The notes below the pieces were generated by a model. It was not told the DNA's origin and searched no databases. It worked only from the letters and a program-made list of their open reading frames with translations. 51,049 nt of DNA, taken from NCBI GenBank assembly GCA_013287845.1, contig JABDDA010000003.1:1-51049 (forward strand), read 5' to 3'. Shown here one piece after another: positions 8,952 through 17,094 of the stretch (its first letter is position 1; every line of letters begins with the position of its first letter). A program made the translations under genes and the position numbers. Source of the DNA: Gammaproteobacteria bacterium (lineage in GTDB: Bacteria; Pseudomonadota; Gammaproteobacteria; DSM-16500).

Positions 8952-9380
8952 ATGGCAGAAAAACCTTATCAAAGTACTGGTCGTCGTAAAACGTCTACTG
9001 CGCGTGTTTTTTTAAAGCGTGGTAGTGGAAGTATTACTGTAAACGATAATACGTTAGAACAATATTTCGGCCGTAAAACGGCACAAATGATGGTGCGTCA
9101 ACCACTCGAAATCACCCAAATGGCGTCAGATTTTGATATAATGGTGACTGTTCGTGGAGGCGGTATCACAGGTCAAGCCGGTGCCATTCGTCATGCGATT
9201 GCAAGAGCATTATTAAAATATGCAAAAGCAATCGGAAAAGATGAAGAAGATTCAGGTGAAGGCTCTATTCGAAAGATTCTGCGTAAAGCAGGTTGCTTAA
9301 CACGTGATGCGCGTGAAGTTGAACGTAAAAAAGTGGGACGCCATAAAGCACGTAAAGGAACGCAATACTCCAAACGGTAA
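8952..9380 (+). CDS. rpsI: 30S ribosomal protein S9
   Basis: Small-subunit protein whose basic C-terminal tail reaches the P-site tRNA. I start it at the ATG at 8952 ([19 protein letters not shown]), four bases after the rplM stop; an upstream in-frame extension lies inside rplM. It is 142 residues against 130 in E. coli. The extra 12 fall between RALLKYA and LRKAGC, an acidic insertion with KDEEDSGEG. The family hallmarks [33 protein letters not shown] and the terminal YSKR are intact, with the penultimate K and final R that contact tRNA. Confidence 0.97.
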   Translation: MAEKPYQSTGRRKTSTARVFLKRGSGSITVNDNTLEQYFGRKTAQMMVRQPLEITQMASDFDIMVTVRGGGITGQAGAIRHAIARALLKYAKAIGKDEEDSGEGSIRKILRKAGCLTRDAREVERKKVGRHKARKGTQYSKR

Positions 9381-9418
9381 CACTAATTTTATTTTAATTT
9401 TTTTTTCATGGAGCATTC

Positions 9419-10063
9419 ATGGCTGTCATTACCAACAAACGCTCTGTTATGACGTTATATTCAAGTTCGCTTGATATTTTAAGTCATCGCGTTCGCATTG
9501 TATTAGCTGAAAAAGGCGTGTCTGTTGACGTCATTTACATGGATGGAAATGAAAAAATAGAAGATTTAATACAGCTAAATCCTTATGGAACGATTCCTAC
9601 CTTAATTGATCGCGATTTAGTGTTATATGATTCCAATATTATTTTAGAATATTTAGATGAACGTTTTCCTCATCCCCCTTTAATGCCTGTTTATCCTGTT
9701 GCACGCGCAAAAACACGTTTAATGATTTATAGAATTGATCGTGAATGGGGTGAATTAGTTCGTAAAATTGAAAAAGGTAAAGCAGCAGAATCACAAGCAG
9801 CGTGTAAAGAATTACGCAATTATTTGCTGGAATTAGCGCCTCTTTTTGCAAATTCTCCTTTTTTCTTAAATGAAGAATTTTCGTTAGTGGATTGTTGCAT
9901 TGCGCCTATTTTATGGCGTTTACCTGCGTGGGGAATTACGTTACCGCCTGAAGGAAAAGCGATTATTAAATATGCTGAACGCATGTTTGCGAGAGATTCT
10001 TTCCAAGCGAGTTTAACAGAGAAAGAACAAGATCTTCGTAAAATGAAAACAGAAATGGCATAA
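9419..10063 (+). CDS. sspA: Stringent starvation protein A
   Basis: RNA-polymerase-associated GST-fold protein linked to stress survival and, in several pathogens, virulence-gene control. The 214 residues give a thioredoxin-like N-terminal domain (MTLYSSSLDILSHRVRIVL, LNPYGTIPTLIDRDLVLYDS) and a helical C-terminal domain. As in other SspA proteins, it lacks a catalytic GST residue. The ATG at 9419 has GGAG seven bases upstream; an internal Met at residue 11 aligns with shorter homologues. It follows rpsI by 38 bases and precedes sspB by 7. The cytochrome bc1 genes often lying between rpsI and sspA in other gammaproteobacteria are absent. Confidence 0.95.
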   Translation: MAVITNKRSVMTLYSSSLDILSHRVRIVLAEKGVSVDVIYMDGNEKIEDLIQLNPYGTIPTLIDRDLVLYDSNIILEYLDERFPHPPLMPVYPVARAKTRLMIYRIDREWGELVRKIEKGKAAESQAACKELRNYLLELAPLFANSPFFLNEEFSLVDCCIAPILWRLPAWGITLPPEGKAIIKYAERMFARDSFQASLTEKEQDLRKMKTEMA

Positions 10064-10070
10064 CGTTTTT

Positions 10071-10496
10071 ATGATTTCAAATAAACCTTATCTTTTACGC
10101 GCATTTCATGATTGGATCGTTGATAGTTTATGTACGCCGATTTTAATCGTGAATGCAAATTATCCTGGCTGCAAAGTTCCCGAACAACATATCGATCAAG
10201 ACGGTGAAATTCTTTTTAATATTTCTTCCATCGCAGTGCGCAGTCTTGTGATGAATAATGAGTTAGTGGAATTTTCTGCTTCTTTTTCAGGTGCTGTCAA
10301 TTTTGTTTCTGTTCCCGTGCAATCTGTTCGTGCGATTTACGCGCATGAAAATGGAGATGGAATGTATTTTAATGAAGAAGCAGAAGGCGACACCGTAGTT
10401 GCAGGACACAATCTCATTCATCACAGTGAACCCACTCAAACAGCCATTTCACCTTCACAAGAAAAAAAGAAATCGCATTTGGTGTTGGTAGAATAA
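10071..10496 (+). CDS. sspB: Stringent starvation protein B (ClpXP adaptor)
   Basis: Adaptor that tethers ssrA-tagged peptides to ClpXP. At 141 residues it has the folded dimeric domain (RAFHDWIVDSLCTPILIVNA, GEILFNISSIAVRSL, FSGAVNFVSVPVQSVRAIYA) and an acidic linker. The C terminus KKKSHLVLVE corresponds to the conserved ClpX-binding tail LRVVK-type module, though the sequence is changed. It lies seven bases after sspA and surely shares its transcript. It ends facing the minus-strand SAHH-like gene with only 29 bases between, AT-rich and without a clear terminator. Confidence 0.95.
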   Translation: MISNKPYLLRAFHDWIVDSLCTPILIVNANYPGCKVPEQHIDQDGEILFNISSIAVRSLVMNNELVEFSASFSGAVNFVSVPVQSVRAIYAHENGDGMYFNEEAEGDTVVAGHNLIHHSEPTQTAISPSQEKKKSHLVLVE

Positions 10497-10525
10497 AAAA
10501 ATTACGAAATAAAAAAATTTATTTA

Positions 10526-12034
10526 TTATCTGCGGAATGTTCGTGTTGCATCATTTGATTTTGCGTCAACATTCTCGTTTGCTGTATTTGCTGCTTTGAA
10601 AGTGGTATTCGCTTCATGTGTTCCACCAGAATTACTCACAATCCATTGTTCATCTAAGAATTGAGCAGCTGTTTCATTTGGGAAACGTTTGGCGGGTTGT
10701 CCTTTTAGCCATTCTGTTGCGACAAGGCTTTGTAATGCCGGATAAAGCATGTAAGTGCCACTTTTTTTTAAATGATGTGTTTTTTGTGGGTTATTTAAGA
10801 AATCAATAGCTTGTAATACACTCATAAAATTGAGTGATCGTGTTAAATCAATTTCTTTTGCAGGAACGGATTCTCCTGTGTCATCAAAGTTAATGGGAAA
10901 TCCACCTCTCACTAAGCAGACTTGTGCATCCATTTCTGATGTATACACGACATCAGCTAATGGCTTTGTTGTCGGCACTTTCCTATTATTTATTCGTTGT
11001 ATGAATTCTAACATGGGTAAGAATTCTTTATCTTCTGAAGAAGCACTAATGAGCACTTTATTTTTATTAGACAGTCTTATCATTTCAAATGATGGAAGAG
11101 AAATTCTTCCTGAGCAGCCAAAAATATAATCAGCATATCCAATGACAGCATAGTTATCATTGGTTGGAATAGCACCGCCAGTAATTTTTTTAAGCTGATT
11201 AGGATCGCAATCATAAACGACGACTCTGTGTCCTAATGATAATAATTTATCAGCAACTGCTTTTCCTACTGCACCGTAACCCAAAACGGCACAGTAAGCT
11301 TTGGTAGCACTTATAGAAGGAAGGAGAGGAATCAATTTTGCAACAACAGCATCTGCAATACATGGAGATTCTAAAACTCGTTTGGCTGCGCATAATGCAG
11401 GCGCAATGAGAGGGAAAAATAATCCACATGCTTTTTTATCAAGTAATCCCGCGGTTGTTTTTTCAATACCGACTATGTTGTAGTTTTCAATAATTTCTAC
11501 TGGCGTGAATGCTACAGCATGACCGCCATGATCCATGATAATAATATCTCTAATTTCTTTTTTATCTTTTAATTCACGCGCAACAGACTCCCACAATAAA
11601 ACAATATCACGCACAAAAGCAGATGAAAATTTACCTAATCCTGATTGGCGAGAACACGGTTGGTAATGGACACCCATTTTTTTTGCTTCTTCGACAACCC
11701 CTTTGCATTCTGAATAATGCTTACCTAACACAAATGTATTTTGAGGCGATAAACCGAGTTTGAACATAGAAGACAGAACAGGTAAAGAAGAATATAAAGC
11801 GTGATGAATATAAACAATTGCTGTATTAGTGAGAGATTTTTTTGGTAAATGCGCTAAGGCATATTGTGTTACTGTGTTTAATACAGGAAGTTCTGGAATA
11901 TGTGGTGTTGGTATTGAGGTGAAGGAGCGTGTAGTGTTAATAAAAGAAGATGTACTTTTAGGAATTACAGTTCGAGAAGTTAAATGATGTTGAAATAATG
12001 TTGCTGTAGAACGTTTTGTTATTCGTGTAAGCAT
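10526..12034 (-). CDS. Adenosylhomocysteinase-like NAD-binding protein with presequence-like N terminus
   Basis: The 502-residue product is a distant relative of S-adenosylhomocysteine hydrolase (SAHH). A Rossmann segment at about 247-275 contains GYGAVG (252-257) and ends VVVYDCDP, as in the SAHH cofactor domain, and DHGGH (168-172) and GIEKTTAG (189-196) align with the substrate-domain motifs DDGGD and EETTTG. The catalytic Asp of DDGGD and the second Glu of EETTTG are replaced (by His and Lys), and the NDSVTKSKFDN segment is not recognisable, so hydrolase activity is doubtful. Residues 1-47 contain six Arg/Lys, many Ser/Thr and no acidic residue, resembling a mitochondrial targeting peptide. 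It is last in a same-strand series with the hybrid kinase and the 757-residue orphan. Calling it an effector is inference. Confidence 0.75.
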   Translation of the reverse strand: MLTRITKRSTATLFQHHLTSRTVIPKSTSSFINTTRSFTSIPTPHIPELPVLNTVTQYALAHLPKKSLTNTAIVYIHHALYSSLPVLSSMFKLGLSPQNTFVLGKHYSECKGVVEEAKKMGVHYQPCSRQSGLGKFSSAFVRDIVLLWESVARELKDKKEIRDIIIMDHGGHAVAFTPVEIIENYNIVGIEKTTAGLLDKKACGLFFPLIAPALCAAKRVLESPCIADAVVAKLIPLLPSISATKAYCAVLGYGAVGKAVADKLLSLGHRVVVYDCDPNQLKKITGGAIPTNDNYAVIGYADYIFGCSGRISLPSFEMIRLSNKNKVLISASSEDKEFLPMLEFIQRINNRKVPTTKPLADVVYTSEMDAQVCLVRGGFPINFDDTGESVPAKEIDLTRSLNFMSVLQAIDFLNNPQKTHHLKKSGTYMLYPALQSLVATEWLKGQPAKRFPNETAAQFLDEQWIVSNSGGTHEANTTFKAANTANENVDAKSNDATRTFRR

Positions 12035-12093
12035 TTCTCATCTCCAGCGAGTGAATATTTTTTTAGTATCGGTAAAAAATATAGAATGAAAAA

Positions 12094-14205
12094 TTACTTA
12101 GTTTCTTGTAGTAACGTTTCTATTTCTTTTTTTGTTTCATTAAATGTGGAGACTAACTTTTTGTACGCTTGTTTTAATTCTTCATAATGTTTTTCTTTAC
12201 AAAAACATTCGATTTGTTGACAGGCTTTTTCCATTTTTTTTGCGCCACAATAAAGCGCGCCACTTTTTAATCGGTGGGCTGTTTTTTGCATTGTTTCCCA
12301 ATCTTTTTTTTCATATGCATTTTTTAAAATTGAACCGCCTTCTAAAATAGATTGATTTACTAAAATTCGTAATAATTCTTTCAAAGCAGATTCATTTTCA
12401 ATATTTTGTAATGCAATTTGTTTGTCTATGAGAGGGTAATCATCCAATTCAAAAGAATCAATTTCATTTTTTGGTAAAACAAAAACAGAAGAATTTTCTT
12501 TTGTTTCACCAAGAATAAATTCATTTAAAATATCTTGTGCAACTGCTGCAGTAAAAGGTTTTGCAATAACAGCATTCATGCCCGCATTAAGGCATTCTTG
12601 TTCTGTTTCATTTTTTGCATGTGCAGTCACACCAATAATAGGAATAGGTTTTTTCCCTGATATTTTTTCCCAATAACGAATTAAAAGTGTTAATTCATTT
12701 CCTGAAATACCCGGTAACCCAATATCTGTTAAAATTAAGTCGATGGGTTCTGTTTTTACTAATTGCAATGCAGATTCACCATTCACCAGGGGTTTAATGA
12801 CACAGCCTGTTTTGCTCAACGCATTTTTAGCAATGCGCATTGCAATGGCATTATCTTCTATTAGTAAAACAGTCGGGGATTTTTTTGTAGAAACAAGTAA
12901 GGGTTTGTTTGCAGGAAGTGATTTAGAAATAGAATTAAAAACTTTTTGCTTTTCTTTATTGGCAGGATTAATTTTTATAGGTAAAACAAATTGGAATGTG
13001 GTGCCTTTTCCTATGCGACTTTTCAGTGAAATGGTTCCGCCCAGTAAGATCGCAAATTTTTGTGCGATATAAAGTCCAACACCATAACCTTTAAATTCAC
13101 CTTTGTAAGAAGGGTTTCCTCTAAAAAATTGATCGAATACTTTGTCTTGTTGATCTTTTGGGATGCCCATGCCCGTGTCGGTGACACTGAATTTTATTTT
13201 CATTATTTCTTTTTGTCGTGAAACTAATTTTAATTTAAGTTTGATATGTCCTTTTTGCGTAAATTTAATTGCATTACCTAATAAATTTAAAATAATACGT
13301 TCTAATTTCACTTTATCTGTAATAATTTTTGCGGGAAGGGCATCATCAATTTCTGTTTTTAATGAAAGATTTTGGGAGCGTATCATGGGTAATTCGAGAC
13401 TGCATAATCGACTTATGCTTTCACGTAAATCAAAAGTTTCTTCATAAATATCTTCTTCTCTCAGCTGTTGATCAGTGGAGACAACACTGAGTACGCCATT
13501 TAATAAATCTAATAAATTTTTTCCGCATTCCAATATGCTGTGTACTTGATCTTTTTCTTCTGCTGTTTTTACTTCTTCTTCTAGCATTTGTGACATGCCA
13601 ATAATGCCTGTCAAGGGTGTTCTAATATCGTGACTCATGTTTGCAATAAAAGCAGTTTTAACACGGTTTGCAGTTTCTGCTGCATCTTTTGCTTGAAGTA
13701 AATCTAATTCCATTTTTTTTCGTTCAGAAATATCAATTGAAATACCGACAACACCAACGACCGCACCTGCATGATCGAAAACAGGAACACGGCTTGTTAA
13801 GAAATAAATAACTCTTCCATCAGAATGAGGAATAGGGGGTTCTTCTATCCCTAATTTTGCTTCTCCTGTTTTCATGACGGCAAGTGTGTCACGTTTGAAT
13901 GATTGAGTGGCTTCAGGAGTCCATTTTCCTACTTTTCCCATTCCTTCAAAGGTGAGTCCTTTAAATTGATTCATTGATTTTAAACCAAGCATATTTAAAA
14001 CATTTTTATTGCAACCTGCTGCAGTACAATCATTATTAATCCAATAGACATTTCCTGGCATGAAACCAATAATGTCTTCGTAATAGTTTGCGATGTTTTC
14101 AATCATCGTTTCGATAGATTGAGTATCACTTTGTGATTTTCCAAGGATATGGCGATATTTTTTGGATAGTAATTGTGTAAGCTGTTCAAATTTAGCTGAG
14201 TCCAT
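12094..14205 (-). CDS. Cytoplasmic hybrid histidine kinase (PAS-HisKA-HATPase-REC-HPt)
   Basis: A 703-residue phosphorelay protein holding four signalling modules plus the sensor. PAS domain about 40-160 (PGNVYWINN, ending GISIDISERKK); dimerisation and phosphoacceptor domain with MSHDIRTPLTG, phosphohistidine H192; HATPase with N box NLLGNAIKF (about 307) and G box DTGMGIP (343-349); receiver about 445-555 with phospho-Asp D494 in LTDIGLPGISG; HPt about 590-700 with H644 in TAHRLKSGA. No signal peptide or membrane segment is visible, so it senses a cytoplasmic cue. It lies 27 bases after the 757-residue orphan. The layout resembles ArcB/BarA/LuQ-type hybrids but has no transmembrane sensor. 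No DNA-binding partner is nearby. Confidence 0.93.
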   Translation of the reverse strand: MDSAKFEQLTQLLSKKYRHILGKSQSDTQSIETMIENIANYYEDIIGFMPGNVYWINNDCTAAGCNKNVLNMLGLKSMNQFKGLTFEGMGKVGKWTPEATQSFKRDTLAVMKTGEAKLGIEEPPIPHSDGRVIYFLTSRVPVFDHAGAVVGVVGISIDISERKKMELDLLQAKDAAETANRVKTAFIANMSHDIRTPLTGIIGMSQMLEEEVKTAEEKDQVHSILECGKNLLDLLNGVLSVVSTDQQLREEDIYEETFDLRESISRLCSLELPMIRSQNLSLKTEIDDALPAKIITDKVKLERIILNLLGNAIKFTQKGHIKLKLKLVSRQKEIMKIKFSVTDTGMGIPKDQQDKVFDQFFRGNPSYKGEFKGYGVGLYIAQKFAILLGGTISLKSRIGKGTTFQFVLPIKINPANKEKQKVFNSISKSLPANKPLLVSTKKSPTVLLIEDNAIAMRIAKNALSKTGCVIKPLVNGESALQLVKTEPIDLILTDIGLPGISGNELTLLIRYWEKISGKKPIPIIGVTAHAKNETEQECLNAGMNAVIAKPFTAAVAQDILNEFILGETKENSSVFVLPKNEIDSFELDDYPLIDKQIALQNIENESALKELLRILVNQSILEGGSILKNAYEKKDWETMQKTAHRLKSGALYCGAKKMEKACQQIECFCKEKHYEELKQAYKKLVSTFNETKKEIETLLQETK

Positions 14206-14232
14206 ACTTTTGTACTATCCGATGTACCATGG

Positions 14233-16506
14233 TTAATAAAAAGATCGTCTATTTTTTGCTGAGGGAGAGGGGGAAGCAGTCAAAAGACGTTGTAGTTCAA
14301 CGCTTGCAGCAGCGTTTGTTCTTGAATTATTCGGAAGAGGAACGTCGTCTCGCATTCTAACTAAAGCAGGTAATAATTCAGGGGCGGCGGCTCCTGCATA
14401 AAAAACAAGACCTTTGTTAGATTTATTATTTTCTCTTGTGTAAACCAGTGTGCGATCAATTTCATGTAAATTAACAATCGCACCATATGATTTGTGTGAT
14501 GCTTTATTTGCTTTAGTCAGTGTTGAATAACTGGTTGCGATTTGTTTTTCAGTTAAAGAATTTAATGCGCAAACAGAATAATTAGGTTTGCCATAAGAAG
14601 CGACGCCGTGCATCACTGCATTTCCTATTTGCAAAAGATCTTCAATATTTTTAATTGCATCAGAAATTTTTATTTTCTGGGCACCTGTTTTCTCATCTAT
14701 TTTAATATCTGTTTCAAATGCAGCAAAATCTGTCCATACTTGTCGTTGACGTTTTAGCATCGCTGCTGCTGTGGTTGTTTCTGCGTGAGCTGCTGTTGTC
14801 GCTGTACTGCTATTAGGATTTGTTTTGCTATCTGATGTCGCAGCCAGCATCAATGCTTGTAAACAATATTGAGCCACTGCTTTTATGTCACTTTTTTCTA
14901 CACCCACACCTGGTTCTCGATTTGAATTAAGTTTGGCTAATACTTCAGGAGGACAAACTCGTGAAATAACAGCGCTTGCAATAGAAGGAGATTCTGTATT
15001 GCTTCTTTCTGTTTCAATACGATCAGCGATAGACTCAAAAAGAGGCTCAAAAGGAGAGTGAATTACAACATCGATATTATATGATTTACAAATTGTAAGT
15101 ATTGCGTCAATAAGTTCATCTCTTTTATCTAAGAGCAAACGATAAAATTTATCTAATGCGCTTAGTGTAATTTTATTTTTTAAATAAAGCTCAATGCCAA
15201 ACATGAAATAATCATAGTAAGGCAAATGATAAAGTAATTTTCTAGGCTGATTCTGCTTAGCATGCTTTTGAATAAAACTAGCGTAGATAGTTAAAGTGGA
15301 AAGCGCATGTTCTTCATAAACTGCAGGATCATCACCTGTAACATCTTGAATTTGTTGTGTGGGGAAAAGGTCAAAGTAATGTTTGATTACAGGGAAAAAA
15401 TTTTCTTTTTGATCTTCTGCGAGTAAGCTTGATCCAAAGATACAGCCGCAAGTTACAAACTGATCGAAGCCTCCTGTAAATTGAAATTGTCCTGCATTTC
15501 TTGAAAGCCAAGGATAAACATACGGTCCCTTAGGTGTTAGTGGTAGAAAGATTTCATCTCTGCGAGTAGGGTTAAAAATAATATCTTCAGGATCTGATGT
15601 ATGCAATGAAAAATATCCCGAATATTCAGTAATAAGCTGAAGAGCTATTGCTGATATTGCTGCTGCTTTTGGGAAAGGTACGTGTGTAGCATTTAGTATA
15701 TTCAACAATAATTTTCTATGATCAATAATTAATTTTTCAAATTCTTTCTGTTTTCTTTTCGTTTTACTAGGATCTGAATCAGAAAAATCTTTTTGATCTG
15801 CGCCGATTACTAATGTTCTTGATCCGAGAGTAAATTTATGTTCACTCAAGTTCTCTGCTGCTACTTTAGGTGCAGCCACTGCCAATATCCCTTTTTCTAA
15901 TAAAGGTACGTGAACAACCAACCCTGTTGCTTTGATTAAATAGGGAGGTAATGCTGGTTCTGGACTTCTTTCCCCTTTTTTTAACATGGTAGTCATTGCT
16001 GCTGTGTTGCCAGCTTTAGGTGAATTGGGATTAGATCTTGCAGATAAATGAGGGCTCACTTTCACGGAAAGACCCGGAGTAGCAGCACTACTTGTGGCTG
16101 CTGCGAAAGCAGTAAGAGGAGAGCTACTGCGTTCTGCTGTTTGCAAAAGAGATTGTCTCACTTGAGCTGCATTAGTGTATGTTGGCTGCGAAGCCGAAAA
16201 AGCAGGGCTTCGCACAGGCGGAGTATGTCCTTTCTCATCATCCGTTTTTTTACGCGGAGAAGTTTTTTTTCCTTCAGCTTTTTTTGCTTTATCAGATGCT
16301 GCGTTAGTTTTGGAAATAGTAGGGGAGACCGCCTTTTTCTTTTGTGTTGCTGCCCCGCCTGAGTATGATGTAGGAGGAAGCGCAAAAACAGGCGCTTCTC
16401 CTGAAGTTATAACATCAGAAACGGAAGTCATCTGCCCATCAGCTGATAGAATAGCGGTTTCGGTTATATCAGTCGTATCAGAATCTTTTTTATTAGTACT
16501 CAGCAT
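14233..16506 (-). CDS. Large orphan protein, 757 residues, disordered N-terminal quarter
   Basis: No family recognised. Residues 1 to about 190 are low complexity, rich in Ser, Thr, Ala, Lys and Pro, with a basic stretch (KKAEGKKTSPRKKTDDEK). From about 195 to 690 the sequence looks globular, with aromatic-rich segments (YHLPYYDYFMFGIELYLKN) and no clear membrane helix. A Ser/Ala/Thr linker near 575-600 precedes a final domain ending in another Ser/Pro tail. The start ATG has AAGGAG nine bases upstream. It is the first gene of a probable unit with the hybrid kinase and the SAHH-like gene. Size, modular disorder and lack of relatives fit a secreted effector or scaffold, but nothing in the sequence proves this. 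Confidence 0.7.
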   Translation of the reverse strand: MLSTNKKDSDTTDITETAILSADGQMTSVSDVITSGEAPVFALPPTSYSGGAATQKKKAVSPTISKTNAASDKAKKAEGKKTSPRKKTDDEKGHTPPVRSPAFSASQPTYTNAAQVRQSLLQTAERSSSPLTAFAAATSSAATPGLSVKVSPHLSARSNPNSPKAGNTAAMTTMLKKGERSPEPALPPYLIKATGLVVHVPLLEKGILAVAAPKVAAENLSEHKFTLGSRTLVIGADQKDFSDSDPSKTKRKQKEFEKLIIDHRKLLLNILNATHVPFPKAAAISAIALQLITEYSGYFSLHTSDPEDIIFNPTRRDEIFLPLTPKGPYVYPWLSRNAGQFQFTGGFDQFVTCGCIFGSSLLAEDQKENFFPVIKHYFDLFPTQQIQDVTGDDPAVYEEHALSTLTIYASFIQKHAKQNQPRKLLYHLPYYDYFMFGIELYLKNKITLSALDKFYRLLLDKRDELIDAILTICKSYNIDVVIHSPFEPLFESIADRIETERSNTESPSIASAVISRVCPPEVLAKLNSNREPGVGVEKSDIKAVAQYCLQALMLAATSDSKTNPNSSTATTAAHAETTTAAAMLKRQRQVWTDFAAFETDIKIDEKTGAQKIKISDAIKNIEDLLQIGNAVMHGVASYGKPNYSVCALNSLTEKQIATSYSTLTKANKASHKSYGAIVNLHEIDRTLVYTRENNKSNKGLVFYAGAAAPELLPALVRMRDDVPLPNNSRTNAAASVELQRLLTASPSPSAKNRRSFY

Positions 16507-16525
16507 ATCCTACTCCTTATCTCTG

Positions 16526-16547
16526 CTTACATTAAGACTTATGTAAG
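16526..16547. promoter_or_regulatory. Inverted repeat upstream of the 757-residue orphan
   Basis: CTTACAT and ATGTAAG are perfect inverted 7-mers separated by eight bases, 20 to 41 bases before the ATG. This could be an operator or leader hairpin. On the minus strand the same place also reads CTTACA-TAAGT-CTTAAT, a degenerate PmrA-type spacing, but it lies too close to the start codon for a standard promoter. Confidence 0.3.
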
Positions 16548-16698
16548 TGAGGGTTTTACTACCACCCTGTTTTTTAAACGCGAATATTTTATTGTTTTCA
16601 GTGGCATTTTTCTGTGAGAAATTTACAGACAGAAAAACGCATGTAGGATTATTTCATATTTTGTAGAAAAAATATATAGCTGAAAGAGTAAAAGATAT

Positions 16699-17094
16699 TC
16701 AGCTAATAGTCGCAAGATTGGTAGACAAAACCGCCCGCATCGTCTGCGCCAACACCGGCTTATAAATAACTTCCGACGCGCCCGCTTGTTTACAATCTTG
16801 TTTTTCTTGTTCGCCCGTGTAACCCGTCAACGCGATGATAGGAATATTTCTAGAAAAATTACGATTGATGGCTTTGATTTTTTCAATCACTTCAAAGCCG
16901 GAAATATCAGGTAATCCAATATCCACAAAAATAATATCATAAGCAAAATCTGTTACTTTTTTTAATGCAGAAAGTCCATCTGCTGCAATCTCTACTTTGC
17001 AGCCTAATTTAGTTAGCATCATCGTATGAACGCGTTGCACGATAAGATCATCTTCGATGAGTAATGCGTTTATTAATGTTGTTTCAGCCGTCAT
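16699..17094 (-). CDS. Single-domain response regulator
   Basis: A 131-residue receiver domain with nothing attached. It has the acidic pocket LLIEDD (E14, D15, D16), phospho-Asp D58 in FVDIGLPDISG, the switch Thr in ALTGYTG, and the conserved Lys in VIYKP. Its first 11 bases overlap the 3' end of the PAS kinase gene upstream, so kinase and regulator are translationally coupled and are almost certainly partners. With no output domain it must act by protein contact, CheY-like, or as a phosphate relay or sink. Its DIGLP-ISG core closely resembles the receiver in the hybrid kinase at 12094-14205. 192 AT-rich bases separate it from the next gene; no ORF or strong terminator seen there. Confidence 0.93.
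   Translation of the reverse strand: MTAETTLINALLIEDDLIVQRVHTMMLTKLGCKVEIAADGLSALKKVTDFAYDIIFVDIGLPDISGFEVIEKIKAINRNFSRNIPIIALTGYTGEQEKQDCKQAGASEVIYKPVLAQTMRAVLSTNLATIS

Noticed and set aside
10497-10525. Terminator between sspB and the SAHH-like gene
   Set aside because: The gap is only AT-rich runs with no GC stem.
16526-16547. Second PmrA-type box before the 757-residue orphan
   Set aside because: On the minus strand CTTACA-TAAGT-CTTAAT has the right spacing, but the first half-site matches at only four positions and the site is about 25 bases from the start codon, leaving no room for a promoter and leader. The inverted repeat explains the sequence better.
16548-16698. Hairpin TTTTTCTGT / ACAGAAAAA as terminator after the response regulator
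   Set aside because: The stem is AT-rich, the loop is long and no T-run follows on the minus strand, so it is weak evidence.
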